Of a stretch of 64,000 nt of DNA, positions 36,550 through 48,723 are shown in pieces. How positions within the stretch are numbered: the stretch's first letter is position 1; the number at the start of each line of letters is the position of its first letter. Source of the stretch: Tanytarsus gracilentus (lineage: Eukaryota; Arthropoda; Insecta; Diptera; Chironomidae); the NCBI GenBank assembly GCA_038502055.1, contig JAXRKN010000040.1, forward strand, positions 2,666,001 to 2,730,000, read 5' to 3'. The notes beneath the pieces were generated by a model that saw only the letters and a program-made list of their open reading frames with translations, made no database searches and was not told where the DNA came from. A program made the position numbers and the translations under genes.

Positions 36550-37683
36550 TCATGCCGGACTTTCTGCATTGGATGCTGTCGACCCTTCCGGTATTTGCGC
36601 CAATGTTTTGAAGTGTGTTGAGTTGATGAACCTAAAATTTTATTTAAAAATTAAATTGAATAAAAACAATTGTGATAAATTTACCTTGGATACGAATCTC
36701 TATGCATCAGCGTATAAATTTGTAGTTGAGCTTCATCAAAAGTGTGCGGTGTTGGTTCTACCATATTTCTATTAACTATTTCCCTAACCCGAGAATCTAA
36801 TGATACCTAAAAGTATTTAACAACGTATTAAATTTAGTTCAAATGTAACAAATTTCTTTTAATTACTTCTTTTGGTGATAATATTGAGATATAATCTTCA
36901 TATATGTATCTAGCTTTTTCCTCTATAGCTTCGGGATTTGTTTCTTGCTTCAGCTCTTCACACGCCAGCCAAAAGAGAATATTTTCCTCACTATACTCAC
37001 AACGTAAAAAATCTCGAAATATTTTTCGACCACCTTGAAGAATATTTTTTTTTTTGTTTAAAAATTAATTATAAAGTTATTCGCAAAAAATTACCAGAAC
37101 TTCTCATCAACTTATCGAAACTCTTCGACCAACTTCTAATTTCCTCTAAAGATGGTCTGCAAAATTATTTGAATTGTTATTTTTAATTTAAAGAGATTCA
37201 AATTTAATAGCTTACTGTTCTCCATCACATAACAAATCAGAACTAGCAGGATCTTTTTTCGTTGGTCCATTATCATCAGTATTTTTTATTGCCAAACTGT
37301 AAGCGATATATAATTTTCATTACAATTAATTTTACCTGCATGCATTTTATGCCATTAAACAATCTAAGACTAAATTTATCTTTTGTGTGTGTTTCTTGCT
37401 ATTGTCTTACCACTTGGCCCTACAAAACACAGAGACAAATATTCACTATAGATAATGCTATGATGCTATGTGCAATAGCTGTAAAAATAAAATTGATCAC
37501 TTACCACGAACAATTACAGCAACAACACCAACAGAAGTAACAAGGTCTCTGTGATCTCTGCAATGCAACATTTGGTGACTCCTGACCGGTCGTCAATGAT
37601 TTATTTAGAGAACCACTTTGTACGGCTGAACCCATGCCGCGGAGTCGACACCCCGCGGGTAACTCAGATACACTACAGGACAT
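36550..37683 (-). CDS. Dhit: Regulator of G-protein signalling, RZ subfamily (RGS17/19/20-like)
   Basis: I assembled this from splice signals: exons 37683-37505, 37411-37419 (micro-exon, optional), 37296-37216, 37156-37095, 37033-36867, 36806-36685 and 36631-36550. All phases fit, giving 233 residues (230 without the micro-exon). RGS proteins speed up GTP hydrolysis by G-alpha subunits; RZ members act on Gi/Go/Gz at membranes. The RZ hallmark cysteine string, PCYFCWCCCCNCS, lies at residues 47-59 and is normally palmitoylated. The RGS box spans about 100-212 and shows SWSKSFDKLM, EYSEENILFWLACEELK, ARYIYEDYISILSPKEVSLDSR and FDEAQLQIYTLMHRDSYPRF. The C-terminus (SNAESPA) ends at TGA 36550. 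Introns are short (about 60-90 bp). An acceptor-like CAG just before the ATG suggests a 5' UTR intron. Orthology to Drosophila Dhit is inferred from the cysteine string. Confidence 0.95.
37411..37419 (-). other. Putative 9-nt micro-exon of the RGS gene
   Basis: GGCCAAGTG on the minus strand is preceded by a strong acceptor (TGTGTTTTGTAG) and followed by a strong donor (GTAAGAC). It sits between the cysteine-string exon and the next exon. Inclusion adds three residues without changing frame: CNCS-WAK-CLAIKN instead of CNCS-CLAIKN. Both readings resemble known RZ proteins, in which the cysteine string ends in CSW or CSC. Confidence 0.5.
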
Positions 37684-40646
37684 TCTGTATAAGTGTGAAC
37701 ATAATTTTTTAAGAGTACAAAGAAAGAATGAGCAGAAGAGAAAAAAAATTGTTTACATAAGTGAATGAACCATATGAGCCATAAAACAATCGATCCTTAC
37801 CCACACTTAGAGAATGAGATATTATTTTTTCCGTTCACTTTTGAACGAGAAAAAAAAATCTGACAATAACTTCCTCCTCGCTTCTTCTACTTCTTTTCCT
37901 CCCTTTATATCTTGTCTTTTGTTGTGTGATTGTTATTAAAAAATAATTTTTCTTTTTTCTTCTCCTTTCGCTTTAAGATTTCACTCTTTCGCTCTATTCT
38001 CATCTATTATTTATTTGAAGTCGCCGCGATATCGAGAGTATATGAATGTGTCCTTCGGAAAAATCTTTTCGACCGTTGATAATATTCTCCATTCTCCATC
38101 ACATGGCCATGATTTTTTTATTACTAAAATAGAAAAATCACGAGATTGATAAAGAAAGCGAGTAATGTCGTGACACAAAATGAAAAATAATCATAACCAT
38201 GGATAATTGACAAATTATTTTTCATTTAGGCATGACAGCAATTGTGTATATGAAAACACCTAGGCAATGTAGTATAACGACAATTTGAATGAGTACGAGG
38301 AAATTTTTTTTTTGAAAATCACACAAAAATATTTTTCCAAGTTTGAACACATGATTTCAATGTACTAACATCATACGTCCACCAACACTATTTATCGCAT
38401 ACATTCGCATTTCAAATTTCCAATCGCGCACATTCACAGATTACGAGAAAGTGAAGAGAAGGAGAAAAATTTACTTTTCCCAATTGCCTAAGTGTGCATG
38501 ACATTTCCAATAAATTCATTTCGCTCTTCGCACTTTACATACATCCCACTGGAATTTCTTTAATTTTTCTTTCTAAGAGAGAGTGAGAAAATGATTGAAA
38601 ACTTTCCAATTGATTGGGGTTCAAGCAAATGATAATGATGGCATCAAAAAAGGAGGGTGGAACGAGTGGGCGACGAAACAGATATGTCAGGGAGCAGTAG
38701 ACAATAGCTCAGAGGTTCCAAGACGTGTTGACGTCAAATATAGAAACTCATAATATCAATGATAAATGACTCTCTCCGTGAGAAATGGCAAATGTCACGG
38801 AATCTAGAAAAATCAATGCAAATCACCCTTCGTGAATTAACCTCACGATAAAAATCATTCATTGAACTTTAAAATTTTTTATTTCCAATGACCAGATTTT
38901 CACATAAAGATGAGAGCGCGAGAAAGAAAAAAAAGTAGAAAAAGATTTTCTTCATATACCGCTTAGTGGAATGAGAGAGACTTCCTGAGGGAATTTTTCT
39001 CATCATTTCATGACACAGAACAGAAGTGCTGCTACTCGCACATAAAATTTTTCACGATTTTTCCCATTTCTCTTTTATCTTTTGCGCTTTTATTCAAATC
39101 AAGAGTCGAGCGAGAAAAAAAGTTTATAACACGCATTTCGTGTGCCACATAAATTATTGCTCTCTCATACAGAAAGTAGTAAAATTTTCCATGGGACCAA
39201 CTCCATTCACACACTCAACAGCTCTATCATCATTTCTCTCACTCACTTTTTTTTTCAGTAAAATTCGGGCTATATAAGAACACACCTTTGCTTAAATTTC
39301 CCGTGTATGTCTCCCTTTTGTATTTGCAAATTTTAATTTTTCTTTTTAGCTAAATTTATTAGATTTTTTTTAGGTATGTTTACTAAAACTCTGAACACAT
39401 TTTATTTCAACTTGTTTTCACTTTGTCGTCGTCGAGTCACTGTCGCTTTTGCTGGTGATATATTTATATTTGATTTGAAGAAAAAAAAAGTAAACGGAAG
39501 GTGCTTCACAGTGAGTTAAGTGTAATAAAATATTCTCGTATTATAGATTTTTCATTTAGAAATTTATGCGCCTAACTCGAGCAGCTCATATTGGAGAGAA
39601 GGAGGAGGTGGAGGGAGTTGACGATAGAGAAAATATCAGTAAAAGAGCAGCAAGCGATAATTTATGCTAATATTTTTCCTTCACCAGCGATTTCCATCGA
39701 ATAAAAGTTCTCATAATCAACTATTTGTGTCAATATTGAATTTTCTTTCAGCTTTCTTTTCACTTTGAGCAACTTGTAACTTATGTATGCGAAGAACAAT
39801 CAATCCTTTGTTATATGTCGAGAACTTTTCCTTCCTCCTTCCCCCTCGATTTTGCACTTAATCCAATACAGTAATCCATAAATGTAAAGAAATCACACGT
39901 TAAATGCCATTTATGCACAAAACTAGTTCACCAGGCTCGATAAAAAATTTACTCTTAGCGAATTTCAATTTCCTGTACATTTGTTTTCCACTTAATCTCA
40001 ATCATTTGCTCACAACTTTTTTTTATTGCATTAAATTTATGCTTTCAGTGGTCTTCTGTAACTTGGCGAACTAAACACAAAACTTAAAAATATCTTTATC
40101 AGTTCACTTAAACTTAATTCCTTCTCGGTGTTCTTTTTTTTCCTGCCTAAATTATTTTTTTCTCAACCACTAGCGAGCAAATTTTTTCTTCGCTGCTTCC
40201 AAGTTACAAAAATATCAGCGTAATTTTCAACATGGCGACACGTAACACATACTGCGAGCTTTCCAGAAAATTTTCTCCTACATACCATCCAATGTAGAGC
40301 ACTTTACGCTTCCAATCCGTGAAAAAGGTTTTCCTTCGTCGCATTTGAGCGTGTGCGTACACACGTACACAAGAGTCACATGAGAAAATCTTGAATGAAA
40401 ATTGAGTGTGGTCGTTTAAAGTTCATTTCCATTGGAAAAGTGAAAAGCTATTGGAAAACATATGATAATTTTTCTTGCTGCTTCGCATTCTCGATAACAT
40501 CATACATTTATGTGAGAGCTTTTACACACCTACACAATTTTCCCTCCTTTTTTTTCTCTCTCCTTCAACATCTTCTTTGTTATCTCTTAGTCGTTTATTA
40601 AAAAAATACAATTTTTTGAAAGCTCAACGAAAAAAATATCCTCAAT
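37684..40646. other. Gene-free spacer upstream of the RGS gene
   Basis: It holds the probable 5' UTR and promoter of the RGS gene and, at its left, a pyrimidine-rich stretch that could serve a 5' UTR intron. No other coding exon was found on either strand. Confidence 0.5.
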
Positions 40647-40652
40647 TTTATT
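40647..40652 (-). terminator. Poly(A) signal of neverland
   Basis: TTTATT on the plus strand is AATAAA on the minus strand, 12-17 bases past the stop codon at 40664. This implies a very short 3' UTR. Confidence 0.6.
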
Positions 40653-40663
40653 TAAGCTTTAAG

Positions 40664-42132
40664 TTACCATTCTAAATCATTATTATAAGTCGATGCAAAA
40701 GTCTTGCTATTTTCCGAGTAAAATTGTCCGAACCAATTTCGATACATTTTAATTGGTTTCTCTTCTTTTGCGAGCATAGGATTGCGGAGAAATTGTTTGC
40801 TATCCCAAATCATCACGTCACGTGCGACATTAACCGTTTCGGCCCATATTACGAATTTCATGTACCACCCTAGTAAAGGTGATCCATAAAAGTAATGTGA
40901 TAGTCGTTGAACTAACGGTTCTATTGGCGTCAGAGTCTGAAGAATTTTGACAACCCCGAAAAAGGTCTTTAGCTCCAGTACAACGATGCCTGGTCCAATT
41001 TGATGGATTATCGACTCAATTTGAATCAATTTAAATGTGAAGAATTTAAATAAATGATTTAGCTTCACTGTTGCAATGTGTCGATTGTTTTCATCAGTAC
41101 TCCATCTGCGTTCATATGCAAATTTAATTTAGACTTCGTATGAATTTTAAATTACATCTCTTACTTTGCATCCCAAATATGTGTGCCTAGAGAGAGACAG
41201 CTGTTGTGAGTGTGGCGTATGTCCGTGCCAGCCATTAGACTTGGACCATGTACAGATGCGAGATGTGCTAAGAGGGAAATTTAAATTAGCTTTTTTTGAC
41301 TTAATTTAAATTTTTTATATCCACACCTATGTCGGCTCCGTTTTCCGGTATGTCTTGAATATGAGAGTGCACTATAAATTCGTTAGATCCATGCATCCAC
41401 ATGCCGCTTGTGTCTAAAATTGGAATTGTCCAAGGTTCTTCATTTTCCGCATGATACCATACATAAATTACTCCGTTCAATTCAACACTCGTCCACTTGC
41501 GGAGTTTTGCTATCTTTTCGACTAAAATTTGTTGAATTATATTCTCAATATTAGCTGACAACAAAACTTATTTACTTTCGGTGAAATTTTCACTGTAGGG
41601 AACATCGACACATGCCCCATCCACGCCGCTAAATTTCCATTGATGAAATGGACATTCAATGCACTTTCCCTTAACAATCCCTCCTACACCTAAATGTGTT
41701 AATAATTAATTAGCAGTGTTTATTGATTCATTAAATGATTATCAGCACCTAAGTTTGCTCCCATGTGTGGGCAGTATGCGTCCAGAACAAACACCTCATT
41801 ATTGGTTTGAGATCGAAAAACAACAAAATTTTCACCCAAACAATTGACATTTTTGGCCGTTCCAGATTTAATCTCTTTAGATTCTGCTATCGAAAACCAG
41901 CCGTTAGGGAATGGTGCCGGAATTTTAGAACCAATTTTACGTAATTTTCTTGATCTGTTCACAGCTGATTTCTTATCACTTGCTTCGCCCTTAAAATGAT
42001 CAAAATTAGCGTTCGAGAAAAATCTTTGTGATTTATGAAATTTACATATTTAACATTTAGCGGCAAGAAAAAAACCCAAACGCTTATAGAAATTGCAATC
42101 ACAGCACATATCGAAAGTAAACATTGCCACAT
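40664..42132 (-). CDS. nvd: Cholesterol 7,8-dehydrogenase Neverland (Rieske oxygenase)
   Basis: Six exons, 42132-42046, 41989-41749, 41689-41576, 41521-41327, 41267-41165 and 41105-40664, with five introns of 54-59 bp and matching phases, give 393 residues. The enzyme converts dietary cholesterol to 7-dehydrocholesterol, the first step of ecdysteroid synthesis in the prothoracic gland. One N-terminal membrane helix (about 3-24) is followed by PNGWFSIAES. The Rieske 2Fe-2S ligands are C102-x-H104 and C122-x2-H125 (CPHMG...CIECPFHQW). The non-haem iron pair is H214 and H219 (NGADIAHLASVH). The C-terminal half has TPIEP, FYGSPLLGWYMKF, RDVMIWD and WFGQFYSENSK. The start is the first ATG after an in-frame stop. 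Intron 1 has the branch-like CTAAT and restores the frame. All key residues are present, so the gene looks functional. Confidence 0.97.
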
Positions 42133-42263
42133 TTTTTCAAAAGTGCTTAGCTTACAATCTTCGATAAAATGTGAGTTACTCAATTTTTTTTCAATGAATG
42201 AAAAAAATCAAAACGTGTGACTTATTTTTTATGATCCTTTCACAGACGATATCAGAAATCAAC

Positions 42264-42298
42264 TGAACAGAAGTAAAAATATTTTCCACAGATATATT
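42264..42298 (-). promoter_or_regulatory. TATA plus initiator core promoter of neverland
   Basis: On the minus strand GAATATATC (centred about 42295) lies about 30 bases upstream of TTCAGTT. The latter is an arthropod initiator match (TCAGTT) whose A falls at 42264. The spacing is ideal for a TATA/Inr promoter and would give a 5' UTR of about 130 bases. Confidence 0.55.
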
Positions 42299-45200
42299 CT
42301 GTAGGTGAGAAGAGTCGAATGTAATATATTGAAATTAATTTCAGCCGCGATATCTAATTGAATATCTTGCTATTGTAAATAATTCAAAGACATTGCTGGG
42401 GTGAAAACTGGACACAAGTAAAATGTTTCAATAGAATATTTCTTAATGTTAATTTTTATCGCTAAAATTTGATTCTAATTAAATCGTGTCATTATTTGTG
42501 TTAGTCATGTTTTCGTTTTTCCGAATGTGCGTTTAAAAAAATTCATTAGTGTGTTTAAAAAGTTAATTTGGATTAAATTGAAATTTATCTAATGAAAATT
42601 TCACCCAGCATAGAAACAGACTTTTATTTGCTTTTAAATTTTAATTTTTTTTGAACAACTAAAACAATGATTTTATTTAAAACTTACTCATGGCCTTGAC
42701 TAATTATAGTAATAATTTGTCATAAACTTCTCACTTACATTCTACATTTGATGACGCTTTTGGAATTTTTAATTTTCGAAGAATTAGAAATTTGCCAAAC
42801 TCAAAAATTATCTCTTATTTAAAAAAGATAAAATACTTAGCATTTTAATACGTGCGTTCCAAATTTAGAAGCATTCATGATTCATTCAAATCGATTAACT
42901 AAATGATATGACGGGTCTACATGCTACTTACGTCGTTTTTCTTATCACTATGAAAATTGCTTTAAATATTAACACGGTAAAAAATGTGTGTGGTGATAAG
43001 TATTGCGTAACTTGTTCTAAATTATCACAGTATTCTATCTAAAAACTAGCTCTCAACTGAGCTTCTCGCACTGTAATGGATGAAAAATATTTTTAAAGAT
43101 AATTTATTTGAGAAAAATATTAATTTAATAAAAATTGTCGTTTGATTCACGACATGCTGTCGATTGCAATTCAAACTAGTCGAGACACTTTAGACCCATC
43201 TATTGTGAAGAAACGATACTGTTGATAAGCAATTTAAAGTTGTATTGATGTTCTCTGAATAAAAGCTTGACGTTAAAATAATATTCAGCTATCTCAACAT
43301 AAACTCACTAACACACATGAAACAAAATGCAATTCAGCTCTACACTGTAACGAAGTTTTTAGTATGATGTTCATATCGAAAAGAGAAGCGATGCTGCTAA
43401 CATGTAAAGAGCGGTAAAAAATATTTTGTTAATAAAAAGTCTCTAAAAGTGCAGTGTTGAACGATACAAAAATGAAACCAGCATAAAGCAAAGTGTAAGG
43501 CCACTCAAAAGTGTGAAGTTCATGTGAAATTTCATTTAAAAGGGCAGAAAAAAATCACGCCCGTATATCTTTGAGTCATAAGAAGGATTTTCTATATAAG
43601 AGGAGTTTTGTATAACAGTCCTGTAAAATAGTTTTCGTCACCAAAAATTTCGAATTTTGTCATATAATTTAATTGTTAAATTAAACGAAAAATGTATGTG
43701 ATAACGTTTTGCAAGGAGCGGGAGCAAAAAAATCGATAGAGTACAGCATCCGATTTCTCCCTCTCTTTCTCGCACACATCAATTTTGCAAAAAAAGGTGC
43801 ATAGCGTATACGTCACAAATCAAAATCAGGTGGATCTTTTTCATGTGAATAATTTGATTTTCTAATAAAATATTCATCAATGCCACCTGTTTCGTAAGAG
43901 ACAAGTGTTTCATTTCTTTTTCTCTCCTTCCTCTTCACATCTTCGCTTTTCAAACACATTCCACGGAAGAATTAAATATCACAAAAATATCTTTCTCTGT
44001 TTATTATCGCTCGAAACTCTCACAAGACTCTCTTTGGGTTTAATTTTTTGTATTCGCACAAGATAAAATCATTTTGTGAGGTGCTATTAAATAACATACG
44101 CGCGCCGAAGTGAAATTTGGTCTTGCAATTGTATCTTGAACGAAAAAAAAGTGAAAACTAATTTGAAATTATTTCATTTCATAGCGAAACTTAATAAAAA
44201 CAAGCACAACACGCGGTGTGAGAAGGAGAGAGTGTCTAATCATCATAGAAATACCAAAAAAAGCCACAAAATTGAAAAATCCCAGTGTCATAAATAAAAA
44301 AAGGCTATCACGGAATCGGTAATGCCAGTGAGCGCATAAAATATTCTAGTTTATCGCGAACTTGTTTTTCTCTCTCACCGCTTTATAAAACTCGTCATCT
44401 GAAAGTGAAAAATTCTCAAGACGCAACCAAAAAAATTGTTTCGCGTGAGTTGTTTCGATATGCCGAGCAACCGGTCATGTGATGTCCATTTAAAATGTTA
44501 AAAAATATATAATGAGCGTGAAAAGAAATTGTTGGAGAAATTGAAAAAGAAAGAATCAATTCATTGTGCGAGAAAGTGGAGAGAGAACATTATATTGGAG
44601 GTAAACATTAATTTTAGTTGGTATTCTATATTTACATAGTGGTTACTATTACAACATCTCCTAAATCGTTGCGTGTCAACAGAATGAGATGCGAGTTTGA
44701 TTGATTAGCATGAATGTTTTGATATAATTTACATTATAACGGTGACTGAATGCAATAATTGTAGCAATCAACCGTAACAAATATTCGAGCTATGTAGTGT
44801 TATGATTTTTGGTCAAAAAACCTTCTGAAAAAATATTTTCTAACCGCGAAAAATTGACATGTTTTCTTATTGTGTTACACTTATTTAATTATCATCATGA
44901 CGATTAAATTAACACATTTTTTTTTCGCAAGAAATGATGATAAATAATTTTCGTATTCAATTAAAAAAAACTCAATTCTAGCCTTAAAAATCATAAAATC
45001 TAAAGCTTTTTTTGACCTTTTAATAAAATAACCATTTTTTTGATTTACCTAATAATTTTTACTTAATTTAAAACTCAATATGAAAAATATTAAGGGTCGT
45101 TTGTTCGCATTATCTCCCAACCGCAATAAAGCCATTTATCTAATAGAAAAGAAGCGAGCTTGGATGGTTAATTTGCAATTTAAATTAGAGAAAAATATGT

Positions 45201-48200
45201 TTTTATTTTTTTGCCCTCATCTCAGCGCTTTTGTATAAAGCCATGATCTAGAAAAAAAAACTTGATTGAAATGTTAACGAAGGCAAGAGAGGAAATTTGA
45301 GTTTTACATAAACATCCATTATCTAAAGTCTGCCTTTTTGAGTAAACGTCTACAACGGACAATTTGAATTTTTCATCCTCAATTTAATTTTATTTACAAG
45401 GAAATTTCTATCAATACAATAATTATATGTATCAGATTTTGTGAACATGTAACGTAAATATTTTTTGAAGTGATTTTTACTCTCGCTACCTCATCATTAA
45501 TTTTACCGACATGAAAGCGCCATACTGAATTGCTCATTAGAGTGGTAGCCATTACTCGCTTCATCGATAAGGAAGAGTTAATTAATTTCAACATGATTGA
45601 ATGTGTTTCATTGCAACCGCAGCCATCTCGTTGACGCAATACATGGTCGTTAACAATGTTACTCAGAGCTCTCGATTTCATTTTACGCAGTTTCACTTGC
45701 ACTTTGTGTGTGTGTGTGTGTGGATGAAAAATGCAGCATGTGCATTCACTGCTATCAAGGTAATTAAATTGAATGGTAAATAAAATGTTAAGCTTATAAG
45801 TAGACTCAGATTTCACTCATGATATTGGTATATGCTAACAAAGAATAATCAGAAAGGATCGCTTGTCATTTTGGGTCATTTGAAAGTTTACCTCTCTAAA
45901 CCAAATTAAGTAAAACATAATTTATGAACAAACCCTGAAGCTAATTTAAAAATTTAGAGCTGCACTCCATTAATATTTCATCGGTGACGTTCCCAATATG
46001 TTTGCATTATTATTCTTTCCGTGATTTGTTTTTCATTTTTTGTTTTAATGATTTTGACGGAAATCACAATAACGACAACGTAAAAGAATATTAATTTAAA
46101 ACGTGCAAATTACCGCTGAATGTTGATAAGGTCAAAAAATTATTTTAAAAATACTTTTTTTAAGTGTGAAGTTGTTTGTGTCGCTATCGCCATAGTTTAT
46201 ATCGGTATTTTTACAAAAAAAAAATCATTTTGAAGTAATATTTGTAAACCTCAAGTCGTGCCTTTAAAATTATTTTATAAAAAGTAATTCAGAATCCACT
46301 TGTTGATATGTCGATTCTACTTTGTATAGAACGTTACGTTGGCATGCATACTCCTGTCTGCCACTGTACACAACGCGTATAATTTACTGAGAGAGTCAGG
46401 TGTATCGAAAGAGGGTTATTGTGCGCTAGAGAGGAAAATGGGAGTTGAAATGTAATTTCTCACACAATTTACAATATAATGCTAGAATCACTTTCGTATG
46501 TGATCTGATGTTACAATTTAAATTTTAAATAACATCTTTCGATCAGTTACAATACGCAAACAATTTTTCATCGTGTGCGGGTGCGTCTAAAAATAAATTT
46601 TTCTTCTTATACTTTTTCTTGAAATAAATTTAATTAATTATATAAATTGATTTTTTCATCAAAAATTCGAGTTGAATTTTTTTCACTGTCAAGATTTTAG
46701 TACAATGGAATTTAAAATGTTTACATAATTTTAATTCTTCTAATAACAAGTTAAGAAAAAATTAATAGCTTTCAGTAATCAATTCAAAATTATGCAAAAT
46801 TTTACTTGCTTGCGAAAAGAATTGCTTAAACTTTTTAATGCCGCTTGAATTCTTAATTCCTCATTTCGTTGGAATTAATTTTCACTTTCAAAGATTATTT
46901 TATAAGTGGTTGAATAAAGTTACTCTCATAATAAATTGCAATTTGGTTTTAATTAAAAATATCTTGGCGTAATTTGATGCGCATAAAAATCAAAGGAGCT
47001 TAGATATAATTGATACTAAAGATTTTATTACTTTTCTTGTTGACACCAATAAAATTCCATGATAAGTCAATGATGCGTGTAGTATTGGTTTGTCTGACCT
47101 TTTATCGCAAAACTTCATCATAATCATCAATGCTTGCAAAGAGCTTCAATGAAAACTAAAAGGCGCGCATCAGCAAGCGCTCATCGATAAAGTGCATGTT
47201 ATGTAATAAATGAAGAAGAAGAAAACACAAAGTAAACTTTGACAGTCAAGCGGAGCAAAAATGTATGTATCGAAAAAACATTTTAAGTGAACACGCTACA
47301 TTGTCGTTAACCGCAATTTATTGCTGTAAGAAAGAAGCAAAAAGAAAAATTTATCATAAATTTTTCATTCACGGTGGAGAAAAAATATTTTTAACTCCTC
47401 GTTTTATTGTCTCGTGCTCTCCGATCACGATCGCAAGTGTATCGAAAATTATTGCAAAAAAAATTAAGTATTTTATGGGAAATTTTATTAAAAAAGAAAA
47501 CAGCTAAAGCTGTTTGGTTCCACCTCAACGAATTTTATAAGGAATTAGGTCACACTTTCGAGTGTTCATACTTTATGACTTGTTAGCACGCAAATATTTA
47601 TCGTATGCGTTAAAAGAGAAATGCAACAGTTTGAAATTGGTTTTCGGTGTCTTGGTGGTTAGAGAGAAATCAATATTGAGCTAAGATTTTGGTTGCAAAG
47701 GTGTGACTTAAGTTTCTAGCACAACTGACGAGGTTTGTATTGATTATGTTAATTTTCTACTGATACAAGTTGATTGCGATGATAACACACCGTAAGTTTT
47801 GATAGATTTTTAAATTTAAATAAAACAATTCTTAGATATCATAAAAATTCAATTCCATAATCAAAATAATATTTTTAACTATTAAAAGGTCATAAATAAT
47901 TTAACTTAGATGACATTATTTCATTACAAAGAGCACAAAGAGTTTTAATCAGTTTTTATTGATTTAATTAAATATGTAGACAATCAACCTAAATTTAATT
48001 TATTGATAGAAAAAAAAGATGTAATTGAATTCTGTTTGATAAAAATTTGAGTTTCATACTCAAAAATTTTCGTTAAAAGCCATTAAAATCTAGAGAATTT
48101 GAAAATTCTCTCTTTAAATATTTTTTTGCGATTTGTTTATAAAAATTGAGCTTAAAACGAGTTGAGTTGAATTATTTAGAAAATTTAACGACGACAGTGT

Positions 48201-48687
48201 GAATGTTTACATTTGGTTACTCTTGTATGTTCTTCTTATTTCCACTTAAACATATATTTATGTAAACACTTTTCCTAATTAATGAAATTATTTTCGATTG
48301 TATGTGTCTTTATATAATGGACATGAAAGAGATTAATATGGGTTTGAGTTTTCTGGTAGCTTTGAGCTTAACTAATGCTGAATAGAATGAGAGAAATCAA
48401 TAGAAATGTGTGAACAATTGGATGATTGTTGGAGGTCATTTTGGTGTGTGTACACTGTACACATGAGCAATTGAAGGGTGCTCATATCATTTGTTATGCA
48501 TGCTCTAAATGAGAAATAATTTCAATTTTAAGCTTAGAAATTTTCACTATCTGTTTTATGATTTTTTCATAATCAAAACAGCTCTAATACTTGTCTTCTT
48601 TTTTTTTAAATTAAAGATTGCTTCGTGACACATTCAACAAATTGCAGTCGCTTGAAAAACATCACATCGATTGAATATCGAGAATAA
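42299..48687. other. Gene-free region between neverland and the galactosyltransferase gene
   Basis: About 6.4 kb of AT-rich DNA between two divergently transcribed genes, so both upstream regulatory regions lie here. It contains a (TG)9 run at 45705-45722 and several CT-rich patches. I found no exon-like stretch, tRNA or recognised microRNA. neverland needs tissue-restricted enhancers, and the part next to 42299 is where they would be sought; that is inference. Confidence 0.5.
45705..45722 (+). repeat. (TG)9 microsatellite
   Basis: Uninterrupted TG run in the spacer. Confidence 0.93.
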
Positions 48688-48711
48688 ATGAAAACTACTA
48701 AACGTCGATAG
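48688..48711 (+). other. Seven-codon upstream ORF before the galactosyltransferase
   Basis: ATG AAA ACT ACT AAA CGT CGA TAG ends 12 bases before the main ATG at 48724. If it is in the mRNA it could lower translation of the main frame or act by reinitiation. It lies in the leader only if transcription starts upstream of 48688, which I cannot show. Confidence 0.35.
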
Positions 48712-48723
48712 GTGACAGCAACA

